Below are positions 16,370 to 26,907 of a stretch of 64,000 bases of DNA, piece by piece. Every line of letters begins with the position of its first letter. Position 1 is the first letter of the stretch. The DNA is from Myxococcus stipitatus (GTDB lineage Bacteria; Myxococcota; Myxococcia; Myxococcales; Myxococcaceae). The position numbers and the translations under genes were made by a program. The notes beneath the pieces are model-generated. The model searched no databases, was not told the DNA's origin, and saw only the letters and a program-made list of their open reading frames with translations. The stretch spans positions 7,688,001-7,752,000 of the forward strand of contig NZ_CP102770.1 of NCBI RefSeq assembly GCF_038561935.1, written 5' to 3'.

Positions 16370-17344
16370 TTGAGCACCTCGACCTTCCGCTTGAAGTTCG
16401 CCGTCGTCCGCGAGGACCCCAGGCTCGAGCAGATTCTCATTGAACGAACCCGGGCCCGAGCCCTCCTCACCGTCGCCTCGGGTGGCTGCACGCTCCTCAC
16501 GCTCGCTCACGAGAACCCCTCGGTGGAGCTCGTCGGCTTCGACTTCAACCCGCGACAACTCGACCACGTGCGAGAGAAGGCCGCGAGCCTCGGCACCGCG
16601 TCCCCCGAACACTTCAACATCCAGACGACGGCGCCCACGGGCCTGAATCAGCGCGGAGAGTTCGAGGGGCTCTTCCGCACCCTGCGCCACTTCATCGAGG
16701 AGTTCGTGGCCCCGGCCTCGGAGCTCCAGCGCTTCTTCGACCCCACCACGTCCCCCTCGACGCGGGACACCCTGCGCGCCACCTGGTTCGACTCCGCCTA
16801 CTGGCCCGTGGCCTTCCAGCTCGCGTTCGCGGACCCGTTCCTCCACGCCATGTTCGGACCGGCCGCCACGCAACACGCGGCCCCCGGCTCCTACCCGCGC
16901 TACTTCCAGGCCACCTTCGAGCGCGGCCTGCGCCGTGACGACGCCCACCACAATCCCTATCTGCAACACGTGTTGCTCGGCGCCTACCGGCCCGAGGACA
17001 GCCCCGGGTATCTGCGCGCCACGAGCCCCCGCCCCTTCCAGCTCATCCAGGGCTCGCTCCCCGACGTGCCCGGCCTCGGCCGCTTCGATGTCATCTCCCT
17101 GTCCAACATCTTCGACTGGTCGGACGACGCGCTCGTCGCCGAGTGGGCCGCGCTGCTGTGTCGAGACGCCCGCCCCGGCTGCGCCGTGCTGATGCGCCAG
17201 CTCAACAACCAGCGCGACCTGCGGCGCTTCTTCAGCCCCGCCTTCGAGTTCGACGACGCGCTGGGCACCCGGCTCCAGGCCCAGGACCGCAGCCTGTTCT
17301 ACGAGCGCATCGAGGTCGGCTTCCGGCGGCCCTCTCCCGCATGA
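16370..17344 (+). CDS. BtaA-like DUF3419 SAM:3-amino-3-carboxypropyl transferase
   Basis: The upstream part of the open frame is antisense to the desaturase, so I start at the TTG at 16370, giving 324 residues. DUF3419 features are clear: a SAM-binding block (LTVASGGCTLLTLA about 33-46, then VGFDFNPRQ with acidic D58), a helical insert, and ISLSNIFDW near the end of the Rossmann part. BtaA of this family moves the aminocarboxypropyl group of SAM to diacylglycerol, making the homoserine-lipid precursor of betaine lipids. No BtaB-like N-methyltransferase is present; instead a GNAT follows with a 4-base overlap. The acceptor could be a diacylglycerol or another lipid, or something else. The TTG start and family-level assignment are reasonably firm; the substrate is not. 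Confidence 0.75.
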   Translation: MSTSTFRLKFAVVREDPRLEQILIERTRARALLTVASGGCTLLTLAHENPSVELVGFDFNPRQLDHVREKAASLGTASPEHFNIQTTAPTGLNQRGEFEGLFRTLRHFIEEFVAPASELQRFFDPTTSPSTRDTLRATWFDSAYWPVAFQLAFADPFLHAMFGPAATQHAAPGSYPRYFQATFERGLRRDDAHHNPYLQHVLLGAYRPEDSPGYLRATSPRPFQLIQGSLPDVPGLGRFDVISLSNIFDWSDDALVAEWAALLCRDARPGCAVLMRQLNNQRDLRRFFSPAFEFDDALGTRLQAQDRSLFYERIEVGFRRPSPA

Positions 17345-18267
17345 ACAAGCACGGCGTGCGCTACGTGGTCCTCCGGCCCGACACGCTCGGCCCGTACGTC
17401 GAGCGGCTCCGCCAGCTCGAGCGCGGCATCGAGTACCCCATCGCCGACGGCGCCGACCACTTCTTCATCGACCACGGGCCCCACTACCACCCGTTCTTCT
17501 CCTCCATGGGTGAGGCGTACTTCCTCCTCGCCCTGCGCGGAGAGGAGCTCCTGGGCTCCGTGACAGGCGTCTCGCGCCAGGTCTTCCGAGGCACCCGCTC
17601 CGCCCAGGCGCTCTACATCTGCGACCTCAAGGTGGCGCCTCACGCGCGAGGCACGGGGCTGGCCCGAAGGCTCATCCTCCAGGGACTCACCCACCTCTTC
17701 CGCATCCCCGCCCTGCGGCGCACGCGGTTCCTCTACGGAGCCGCCATGCGAGGCGCACGCGGCGACGTCATGCACACGGCGCGCGGCTGGAATCCCCTGC
17801 GCATGGGCCGGCCCCAGAGCCGCCTCGCGCTCTACTTCGTGCCCCCGGCCCGTCTCGCCGCCCTCGACCTCACCCTCGCCCCCCAGCCCGTGCGGGGAGA
17901 AGGGCTCGTGCTCGGCCCCGCCCCGGAGCGGCGGCTCGACGGCGCGGGGTGGTGCACCACGTCCGGCAGCAAGGACCTCCAGCTGCGCTCCACCCAGAAG
18001 CCCTGGCCCCTGGTCCACCTCGCGGCGCCGCCCTCCGCGTGGACGCACGGCTGGGGACACTACCTGCGCACCTGCGGCCAGGAGCTCGCCACCCACCACC
18101 CCGATTCGCTCGCCTGCTTCGCCATCGACGAACGGCTGGCGGACCATGTCTCCTGGCTCCAGGGCGTGGGCATGCCCCCGGACGCGGCGTGCACCGTCTA
18201 TTCTCTCGACCTCACCCGACTTAAGGGTACCCCCACATGGGTGCACCTTCCTTCCTCCGAAATCTGA
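17341..18267 (+). CDS. GNAT-fold acyltransferase coupled to the DUF3419 gene
   Basis: A 308-residue protein starting at the ATG that overlaps the DUF3419 stop by four bases. Residues about 45-150 show a GNAT core: FLLALRGEELLGSVTG strands, then ICDLKVAPHARGTGLARRLI, whose R-G-T-G-L-A matches the acyl-CoA pyrophosphate loop. The C-terminal half (about 170-308) is longer than in simple acetyltransferases and may hold a second degenerate GNAT or a substrate domain. Position suggests it acts on the DUF3419 product, for example acylating the free amine, but that is inference. The next gene starts inside this one, so all three appear coupled. Confidence 0.75.
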   Translation: MNKHGVRYVVLRPDTLGPYVERLRQLERGIEYPIADGADHFFIDHGPHYHPFFSSMGEAYFLLALRGEELLGSVTGVSRQVFRGTRSAQALYICDLKVAPHARGTGLARRLILQGLTHLFRIPALRRTRFLYGAAMRGARGDVMHTARGWNPLRMGRPQSRLALYFVPPARLAALDLTLAPQPVRGEGLVLGPAPERRLDGAGWCTTSGSKDLQLRSTQKPWPLVHLAAPPSAWTHGWGHYLRTCGQELATHHPDSLACFAIDERLADHVSWLQGVGMPPDAACTVYSLDLTRLKGTPTWVHLPSSEI

Positions 18268-18950
18268 AGCTGCGCGGCCACATCGCCGCCCTGAAGGCCG
18301 AGTGGAGCGCCACCGAGTCCTCCACCTATCTGCGCGCGCTGCGCGACGGCACGCTCGAGCGCACCGACTTCATCGAGACCCAGCGCCAGTTCTTCTCCGC
18401 CGTGGCGCACTTCTCGCGGCCCATGGCCCTGCTCGCCAGCAGGCTGCCTCGGCCGGAGCTTCGCCTGCCCTTGGTGGAGAACGTCTTCGACGAGCACGGA
18501 CGCGGCACGCTCGCGCACGGCCACGAGCAGACCTTCCTGGTACTCCTGGAGCGGCTCGGCGCCTCCGTGGAGCGGATCCACGACGACGCCTTCTGGCCGG
18601 AGGTCCGCAAGTTCAACGCCGCGCTGACCGGCATCTCGAGCTTCGAGCCGACGCACACCGCCCTGGCCGTGTTCGGCATCATCGAGGACCTGTTCAGCGG
18701 CATCTCGCTGGAGCTGGGGCGGGGCATCGTCTCCCGAGGCTGGCTCGCCGCCGACCAGGTGACGCACTACCCCACCCACGCGACGCTCGATGAGGAGCAC
18801 GCGGACGGGTTCTACCGCCAGCTCGACGCGCCCTACGAGGCGTCACCCGCCACCGCGAGGGACATCGAGCAGGGGCTCGTGCTCGGCGGGCACCTCTTCC
18901 TCGGCCTCTACGACGACCTGTACCGCGCCCGACGACGACGCCTCGGCTGA
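18237..18950 (+). CDS. Haem-oxygenase-like diiron oxidase/oxygenase (iron-containing redox enzyme family)
   Basis: A 237-residue all-helical protein of the haem-oxygenase-like diiron (HDO) type. Candidate metal ligands are in the expected pattern: E81/E86-H87 in ENVFDEHG, H94/H96, E150 in FGIIEDLFSG, then H177-H181 and D185-E187-H188 in HATLDEEHAD. Relatives (UndA, BesC, CADD, SznF) carry out oxidative cleavage or N-oxidation of small or fatty substrates. It overlaps the GNAT gene by 31 bases in another frame and forms the end of the operon. A role in oxidising the product of the DUF3419/GNAT pair is plausible but unproven; TenA/PqqC relatives without iron are an alternative reading, made less likely by the retained acidic and His ligands. 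Confidence 0.72.
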   Translation: MGAPSFLRNLKLRGHIAALKAEWSATESSTYLRALRDGTLERTDFIETQRQFFSAVAHFSRPMALLASRLPRPELRLPLVENVFDEHGRGTLAHGHEQTFLVLLERLGASVERIHDDAFWPEVRKFNAALTGISSFEPTHTALAVFGIIEDLFSGISLELGRGIVSRGWLAADQVTHYPTHATLDEEHADGFYRQLDAPYEASPATARDIEQGLVLGGHLFLGLYDDLYRARRRRLG

Positions 18951-19040
18951 GTGCTCTTCCGCGCACTTCGCCCCACGCGCCCGCCAGGTCAGCCCCGCCC
19001 CGGCTGGCCGTGGCGTCCGGCTTGGGCTAGCACCCTGTCC

Positions 19041-19649
19041 ATGCCCCTCCTCGCACTCGTCCGTCATGGTCAGTCGCTGTGGAACCACGAGAACCGCTTC
19101 ACGGGCCTCGTGGACGTGCCCCTCACCGAGAAAGGACGAGAAGAGGCTCGGCTCGCCGCGCGCGCGCTCCAGGGCCTCACGTTCGACGTCGCGTATACGT
19201 CCGCGCTCGTCCGCGCGCAGGAGACGCTCGACATCATCCTCAAGTCGCTGCGCCAGCACCCGCCCATCATCCGGGATGCCGCCCTCAACGAGCGCGGCTA
19301 TGGCGACCTCCAGGGGCTCAACAAGGCGGACGCGGCCCGGCGCTTCGGCGACGAGCAGGTGCAGCTCTGGCGGCGCTCCTACGACGTCCGCCCCCCGAAT
19401 GGCGAGTCCCTGGAGATGACCGCCCAGCGCGTGCTGCCCTTCTACGACCGCGCCATCAGCGGGGACATCCGCCTGGGGAAGAACGTCCTCGTCGTGGCCC
19501 ATGGGAACTCCAACCGGGCCCTGGTGATGAAGCTGGACCAGCTCTCCGGGGAGCAGGTGGTGGGGCTGGAGCTGGCGACCGGGGTCCCCCTCCTCTACGA
19601 GCTGTCCGCCGATACAGCCGTGCTGTCCAAGCGGACTCTCACGCCTTGA
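19041..19649 (+). CDS. gpmA: 2,3-bisphosphoglycerate-dependent phosphoglycerate mutase (short type)
   Basis: A 202-residue histidine phosphatase-superfamily enzyme: LVRHGQSLWN with catalytic His at 9, NRFTG, ALNERGYGDLQG, RRSYDVRPP and VAHGNSNRAL, all GpmA signatures. It interconverts 3- and 2-phosphoglycerate in glycolysis and gluconeogenesis. At about 200 residues it is of the short type missing the C-terminal tail of the E. coli enzyme. The ATG at 19041 directly precedes the conserved PLLALVRHG; longer in-frame extension upstream is low-complexity and unlikely to be coding. Confidence 0.92.
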   Translation: MPLLALVRHGQSLWNHENRFTGLVDVPLTEKGREEARLAARALQGLTFDVAYTSALVRAQETLDIILKSLRQHPPIIRDAALNERGYGDLQGLNKADAARRFGDEQVQLWRRSYDVRPPNGESLEMTAQRVLPFYDRAISGDIRLGKNVLVVAHGNSNRALVMKLDQLSGEQVVGLELATGVPLLYELSADTAVLSKRTLTP

Positions 19650-19765
19650 GACAGCGAGGAGCGCCGGGGGAGCAGCAGGGGGGGCCCTTGTTCGTGGCGG
19701 GATTGAATGCCATGAGGCACCCGCCGTCTGATTTGTCGAGTACACGAAACCAAGGACGCTCCCCC

Positions 19766-20551
19766 ATGAAGGCCCTCGCCATCGCAGTCGCCCTGCTGAC
19801 CGCCGCACCCTCCCTCGCGCAAGACAACAACGCGGACAAGCTCCGGGCTCCCGCGCCCACCGCGAGCCAGCCTGCCGCGGCGACGACCGAGGCCGAGGCC
19901 GCGCAGAAGGGCGAGATGACGGCCGAGGGCGCCGACGCCGCGAAGTTCCGCGCGCCTCCGCCGGGCCGCCCGATGCCGAACTACCCGGGCTACGAGCCGG
20001 GCTCCGGCCCCAACTACCCCTACCCGCCGAGCCACTCGGGCACGCTGATTGTCATCAGCCGCGAGGAGCTGACCGAGCGTCTGGAGCGGATGGAGGAGCT
20101 GCTCGAGTACCTGGACGAGCGCGCGGACCGCAACACCCGCACCCGGCTGCGTCGCGCCCAGGAGACCCTGAACACGATGATGCGCCAGGTCTCCGAAGCG
20201 CCCCTGCTCGCCACGGTGATGCCGCGTCCGCAGCCGCCCCCGCCTCCGCGGGAGCCGGTCATCCGCCCGATGTCGCAGAACGCCTTCGCGAAGCTCGACG
20301 ACGCCATCGCCCGCGAGAACTTCAACGACGACAAGCTCCGCGTCCTCTACGCGGGCATCCACAACAACAACTTCCTGTGCTCGCAGGTCGCCGCGTTGCT
20401 GGAGCGCTTCCCGTTCACCAATGACAAGCTGAACGCGCTGCGCGCCCTCAAGCCGCGCATCATCGACCCGGAGAACCACTTCATCCTCATCAACCTGTTC
20501 AAGTTCTCCAGCGACAAGAAGCGCGCCCAGGAAGTCCTGTCACAGCGCTGA
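19766..20551 (+). CDS. Secreted DUF4476-domain protein
   Basis: A 261-residue exported protein. A signal peptide runs to the AQ at 18-19 (LLTAAPSLAQ). Residues 20-100 are a Pro/Ala/Gly/Tyr-rich linker (GRPMPNYPGYEPG). A coiled-coil-like segment follows (about 105-150, REELTERLERMEELLEYL), a proline run, then a C-terminal DUF4476 domain (about 168-258, with FNDDKLRVL, FTNDKLNAL and the closing helix). DUF4476 proteins are common in myxobacteria and Bacteroidetes with no known activity. An AAGGA nine bases before the ATG supports the start. A good hairpin follows the stop. Confidence 0.82.
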   Translation: MKALAIAVALLTAAPSLAQDNNADKLRAPAPTASQPAAATTEAEAAQKGEMTAEGADAAKFRAPPPGRPMPNYPGYEPGSGPNYPYPPSHSGTLIVISREELTERLERMEELLEYLDERADRNTRTRLRRAQETLNTMMRQVSEAPLLATVMPRPQPPPPPREPVIRPMSQNAFAKLDDAIARENFNDDKLRVLYAGIHNNNFLCSQVAALLERFPFTNDKLNALRALKPRIIDPENHFILINLFKFSSDKKRAQEVLSQR

Positions 20552-20577
20552 AGCACGAAGGCCGGGACTGAAGCACT

Positions 20578-20607
20578 CGGGCGTCGCGGATTCCCCCGCG
20601 GCGCCCG
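20578..20607 (+). terminator. Hairpin terminator after the DUF4476 gene
   Basis: A 12-bp stem with one T-G wobble and loop ATTCCC begins 27 bases after the stop at 20551; GTGTTT follows a few bases later. It lies between convergent genes and may also affect hemN. Confidence 0.5.
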
Positions 20608-20692
20608 TCGTGTTTCCAGCGCCCGCGCCTCACGGCTTCGCGAGCAGACCTCCGGACGTCCGGGGCCTCCCGCGAAGCCCGCCTGCTCGGCG

Positions 20693-22063
20693 CTACACGG
20701 TCCGCGAGAAGCGCGGTCGCTCGGCCTTCGCGAGGTGCGCGTCGAACACCATCGCCACGTTGCGGACGAAGAGCTTCCCCAGGGCCGTCAGCTCGAGCTG
20801 CGTGCCCGAGCGCACGAGCAGCCCGTCGTCCTCGAATGGGCGCAGCCGCTCCAGCTCGGGCGCGAAGTCGCGGAGGCCCTCTTCGCCCAGGTCCACCCAG
20901 GCGTTGCACATGAGCTGGGTGATGACCCCTCGGCGCTTGCGGTCGTCCTCCGTGAGCAGCAGGCCGCGCTCCGTGGCGAGCCGCCCCTGCGAAATCCGCT
21001 CGTAGTAGGCGGGCAGCGGGCGGACGTTCTGCGCATACGCCCCGCTCACGTCGCTGATGCCCGTGCTGCCCAGGGCCACCACGTCCGAGGCCGCCTTCAC
21101 CGTGTAGCCCTGGAAGTTGCGCCCCAGGCGCCGCTCTGACAAGGCGCGGGCCAGCTCGTCTTCCGGCACCGCGAAGTGGTCCATGCCGATGGGCTGATAG
21201 CCCGCGCCCACGAAGGCGGACGCCGCCGCGCGGAACAGCTCCAGCTTCACGGAGGCGCCAGGAATCGCCTCGGCCGGCATCCGCCGCTGGTGCTTGAGCA
21301 CCTCCGGCATGAACGCGAAGGAGTACACGGCGAGCCGGTCCGGCCGCATCTCCAGCACGGTCTTCAGCGTCCGGGCCCAGCTTCGAGGCTCCTGATACGG
21401 CAGGCCGTAGATGAGGTCGAAGTTCACGCCGGTGAAGCCCAGCGCTCGCGCATGCTCCAGCAGGCTCCGGGTCCGCTCCGGCGTCTGGAGCCGATTCGTC
21501 GCCTCCTGCACGCGTGAGTCGAAGTCCTGGAGCCCCATGGACAGCCGGTTGAAGCCCAGCGCGCGCAGCAGCGTGAGCTGCTCCACCGTCGTCACGGAGG
21601 GATGGACCTCGATGGCCACCTCCGCGTCGGGCAAGGGAGTGAAGCGCCGGGTGAGCTCCGTCCAGAGGCGCTCGAGCTGGGGCGCCGTGAGGAACGTCGG
21701 CGTGCCCCCGCCCCAGTGAATCTGGGAGAGCAGGCGACGAGGCCCCAGCCGCTCCGCCACCAGGTCCAGCTCCATCACCAGGTGGTCCAGGTACCGGTCC
21801 GCCGCGCTGGAGTCGTTGCTGATGACCACGTTGCAGCCGCAGTACCAGCAGAGGCTGTGGCAGAACGGCAGGTGGACATAGAGCGAGAGAGGCTCCGAGG
21901 GCTCGCGCGCTCCCGCGCTCTTCAGCCGCTCACCCAACGCTTCGGGGCCGAAGTCCCGGCGCCACTCCGGCGCGGTGGGGTAGCTCGTGTAGCGAGGCCC
22001 GGAGACGTCATACCGGCGCAGCAGCTCCGGTGAGGGACGGGGGACACCTGGAAGCAGTTCCAT
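20693..22063 (-). CDS. hemN: Oxygen-independent coproporphyrinogen III oxidase
   Basis: A 456-residue radical SAM enzyme from the ATG at 22063, chosen because GGGAG lies four bases upstream; a longer frame adds 18 basic residues. The iron-sulphur motif is C-x3-C-x2-C in FCHSLCWYC. Other HemN features are GPRYTSYPTA at the N-terminus and YGLPYQEPRSW. It decarboxylates coproporphyrinogen III to protoporphyrinogen without oxygen. It ends the cbb3 operon (124 bases after ccoG), matching the common pairing of hemN with cco/fix genes in bacteria that meet low oxygen. I saw no clear FNR box in the gap. Confidence 0.92.
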   Translation of the reverse strand: MELLPGVPRPSPELLRRYDVSGPRYTSYPTAPEWRRDFGPEALGERLKSAGAREPSEPLSLYVHLPFCHSLCWYCGCNVVISNDSSAADRYLDHLVMELDLVAERLGPRRLLSQIHWGGGTPTFLTAPQLERLWTELTRRFTPLPDAEVAIEVHPSVTTVEQLTLLRALGFNRLSMGLQDFDSRVQEATNRLQTPERTRSLLEHARALGFTGVNFDLIYGLPYQEPRSWARTLKTVLEMRPDRLAVYSFAFMPEVLKHQRRMPAEAIPGASVKLELFRAAASAFVGAGYQPIGMDHFAVPEDELARALSERRLGRNFQGYTVKAASDVVALGSTGISDVSGAYAQNVRPLPAYYERISQGRLATERGLLLTEDDRKRRGVITQLMCNAWVDLGEEGLRDFAPELERLRPFEDDGLLVRSGTQLELTALGKLFVRNVAMVFDAHLAKAERPRFSRTV

Positions 22064-22187
22064 GTCGCTCCCAGACATTCCAAGTCGCGTGCCACGCGCG
22101 CCGCCTCGGCGAAACACAGGCCCGCGCAGATTCTGCGAGGAGCCCCGGAGGGCCCGCAGGTCTTTCGCGAGCCCTCCCAGGAAGCCG

Positions 22188-23606
22188 TCATCGCCCCGGG
22201 GACGGAGGCCCGAGGAAGCGGCCTTCCATCCGCTTCACTTCCCGCGACGCGGAGTCCGTCACCTCGACGATGAAGGTGAAGGGCACCTCCGTCTCCCCTT
22301 GCGGCGCGAGGATGAACAGCGGCACGCGGAAGTTCTCCAGCGAGGCGAGCCGCACCTCGGCTTGAGGGATGACCGTCTGCACGGAGGCGGGGGCCTGCAC
22401 GGTGATGGTGAACGTGGAGGGGTCTGGGTTCTTGTTCACCAGGTGCAGCTCGAACTGGTTGCGCACCCGCCCCTCCTCCACGAGGTAGGGCATGCCCTGG
22501 AAGCGCAGCAGGTTCGCCTCGAACGGCACCCGCTTCGCGAGGCTCCACACCAGGCCCACCCCGGAGGCCAGGAGCAGCGCGCCGTACAGCGCCAGCCGGG
22601 GACGCCACAGGCGGCGAGGCTTGCCCGCGAGGCCGTTGAGCGAGTCGTAGCGGATGAGCCCCCGAGGACGGCCCACGCGGTCCATCACCTCGTCACACGC
22701 GTCGATGCACTGCGCGCACGCCAGACACTCCATCTGCAAGCCATTGCGGATGTCGATGCCCGTGGGACACGCGGTGACACACTTGCGGCAGTCGACGCAG
22801 TCGCCTCGCGCGGGGGCCTCCTGAGGGAGCGCCTTCAGCAGCCGGCCCCGAGGCTCTCCACGCCGCACGTCGTAGCCCACGATGAGCGAGTGGTCATCCT
22901 GCATGGCCGACTGGAGCCGCCCATACGGGCACACCACCACGCAGAGCTGCTCGCGGAACCACGCGAAGTTGAAATACAGCGCGCCCGAGACGGCCATGGC
23001 CCAGGTGAAGGCCACCGGAGACGCCCCCGGCCCTCCCGCCACCATGGACACCAGCCCTCCCGCGGACACGAAGAGGCTGAGCGCGGCATGCGCGATGAGC
23101 AGCGACACGCCCACGTACGCCCCGTGCTTCGCCACCGCGCGAGCCACCCGCCCCGGCGTCCACGGCGCGCCCTCCAGCCGGAGCCGCCGCTCGCGGGGCC
23201 CGTCGAAGAAGCGCTCCAGCGGGCGATAGACACCCTCCAGGAACACCGTCTGCGGACACGCCCAGCCGCACCACACGCGCCCCAGCCAGGCGGTGATGAA
23301 CAACAGGCCGAACCCCGTGGCGGTGAGCAGGAAGAGCACCCGCCAGAAGTCCTGCGCGTTGTACGTGGCGCCGAAGAGGAAGAAGCGCCGGGCCTCCACG
23401 TCCAGGTGGATGGCGGGGCGACCGCCCACCTGCACCAGGGGCAGCGCGACGTAGATGGCGATGAGCACGGCGAACGCCACCCGCCGCCAGGTGATGAAGC
23501 GACCCCGGACATCCGAGGGATGAATCGCCCGCCGCGAGCCATCCGCGTTGATGGAGCCGAGCTGGTCGATGCGCGGCGGGCCTTCTTGATGGGGAGCGGT
23601 CGCCAT
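22188..23606 (-). CDS. ccoG: Cytochrome cbb3 oxidase accessory protein CcoG (FixG-like)
   Basis: A 472-residue polytopic iron-sulphur protein. Membrane segments run from about residue 40 to 215 and one lies near 345; the ferredoxin-like part holds CVDCRKCVTACP and CLACAQCIDACD, and the upstream WCGWACPQT is typical of CcoG/RdxA/FixG. A C-terminal immunoglobulin-like domain (about 370-470) is of the FixG_C type. CcoG reduces copper for insertion into the cbb3 active site. It follows ccoP by 18 bases. In this operon it is not followed by a recognisable ccoH. Confidence 0.93.
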   Translation of the reverse strand: MATAPHQEGPPRIDQLGSINADGSRRAIHPSDVRGRFITWRRVAFAVLIAIYVALPLVQVGGRPAIHLDVEARRFFLFGATYNAQDFWRVLFLLTATGFGLLFITAWLGRVWCGWACPQTVFLEGVYRPLERFFDGPRERRLRLEGAPWTPGRVARAVAKHGAYVGVSLLIAHAALSLFVSAGGLVSMVAGGPGASPVAFTWAMAVSGALYFNFAWFREQLCVVVCPYGRLQSAMQDDHSLIVGYDVRRGEPRGRLLKALPQEAPARGDCVDCRKCVTACPTGIDIRNGLQMECLACAQCIDACDEVMDRVGRPRGLIRYDSLNGLAGKPRRLWRPRLALYGALLLASGVGLVWSLAKRVPFEANLLRFQGMPYLVEEGRVRNQFELHLVNKNPDPSTFTITVQAPASVQTVIPQAEVRLASLENFRVPLFILAPQGETEVPFTFIVEVTDSASREVKRMEGRFLGPPSPGR

Positions 23607-23624
23607 GAGCGGGTCCTCGGAGCC

Positions 23625-24176
23625 TTACGGCTTCTCGGCCTCTCCCTGCGGGGCCTTCCCGCCCGGCGCGTTCGTCCCCTTGAGCGTCAGCACATACGCG
23701 GTGACGGCCTTCACCCGCTCCGCGCCCAGGGTCCGCTCCCACGCGGGCATGCCCTTGGCCACCGCGCCATCGGCCACGACCTTGTGGATGGCCATGGGCG
23801 CCGAGCCGTGCAGCCAGAAGCCATCCGTCAGGTTGGGGCCGATGAGGCCCTGTCCCTGTGCCCCGTGGCAGGCGGCGCAGTTGGCCTGGAACACGGCCTT
23901 GCCGCTGTCGAGGGACGTCGGGTCCTTCACCAGCTTCAGCAGCAGCTCATCCGACGCGGGCGTGTTGCTGGCCATGCGCTGGGCATGCTCGGCGGACTCG
24001 GCCGCGTACTCCCCCAGCTGTCCCGGGCTCAGCTCCGCGACGTGGTACCAGAACCAGTAGCCAGCCCCGAAGACGAGCGTCGTCCAGAGGAGGAACAGCC
24101 ACCAGTTGGGCAGGTTGTTGTCGTGCTCCTCGATGCCGTCATAGATGTGATGAATCAGCGGCTTGTCGCTACTCAT
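23625..24176 (-). CDS. ccoP: Cytochrome cbb3 oxidase subunit III, mono-haem CcoP
   Basis: A 183-residue protein from the ATG at 24176 (a GTG six bases earlier is also in frame). N-terminal block HHIYDGIEEHDNNLPNWW and a membrane segment (about 27-50) are standard CcoP. Then there is one cytochrome c domain (about 90-165) with the CAACH haem site, followed by a short Gly/Pro/Lys tail. Typical CcoP is about 300 residues with two haem c domains; here only one is present and the gene is intact, so the loss looks natural rather than a truncation. Electrons must then reach CcoO through a single haem. Confidence 0.88.
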   Translation of the reverse strand: MSSDKPLIHHIYDGIEEHDNNLPNWWLFLLWTTLVFGAGYWFWYHVAELSPGQLGEYAAESAEHAQRMASNTPASDELLLKLVKDPTSLDSGKAVFQANCAACHGAQGQGLIGPNLTDGFWLHGSAPMAIHKVVADGAVAKGMPAWERTLGAERVKAVTAYVLTLKGTNAPGGKAPQGEAEKP

Positions 24177-24347
24177 GGCCACCCTCCCCGCGCTCCGACA
24201 AGGGCATCCGCGAGAGGCCGTCGTAGTCCTGGCTGCTGCGCGCGCCGAACAGCCAGGCGCAGACGCCCAGGAAGACGGCGACGAACAAGACCAGCGCGAA
24301 GAGCGGCAGCTCCTCCAGCGTCATCCCCTGGTAGAATTGCTTGTACA

Positions 24348-24348
<1 letters not shown>
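24169..24348 (-). CDS. ccoQ: Cytochrome cbb3 oxidase small subunit CcoQ
   Basis: A 59-residue protein: one membrane segment (about 13-34, LPLFALVLFVAVFLGVC) followed by a short cytoplasmic tail (DYDGLSRMPL), as in CcoQ proteins that stabilise the cbb3 complex. It starts at an ATG overlapping the ccoNO stop by one base (TGATG) and its own stop overlaps the start region of ccoP, so the position between ccoNO and ccoP is exactly that expected. Confidence 0.85.
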
Positions 24349-26708
<2,360 letters not shown>

Positions 26709-26712
26709 GGAG

Positions 26713-26907
26713 TCACTCCTGAGAAGCCGAAGGCGACGACGGCCCGTCGGACCGCGCCACGGGCTGGGCGCTGTCGTCCTCGAGCGGAAAGAGCGAGAGC
26801 CGGTCTGCCTGCTCATGGTCCCGGTGCCGCATGCTGTAGACGAACAGCAGCACCGAGCTGGCCACGAGCATCAGGCTCACGAAGACCTGGAGCACGAGCA
26901 CGTTCAT
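26713..26907 (-). CDS. ccoS: Cytochrome cbb3 assembly protein CcoS
   Basis: A 64-residue protein with one N-terminal membrane segment (about 3-24) followed by DHEQADRLSLFPLEDD, matching CcoS (needed for cofactor insertion). Its ATG overlaps the ccoI stop by four bases, and ccoNO begins five bases after its stop. The C-terminal Ser/Pro-rich tail is longer than in the smallest CcoS proteins. Confidence 0.82.
   Translation of the reverse strand: MNVLVLQVFVSLMLVASSVLLFVYSMRHRDHEQADRLSLFPLEDDSAQPVARSDGPSSPSASQE

Noticed and set aside
22064..22187. FNR-type box between hemN and ccoG
   Set aside because: I looked for a TTGAT-N4-ATCAA-like site because of the cbb3/hemN context and did not see one here or before ccoI.
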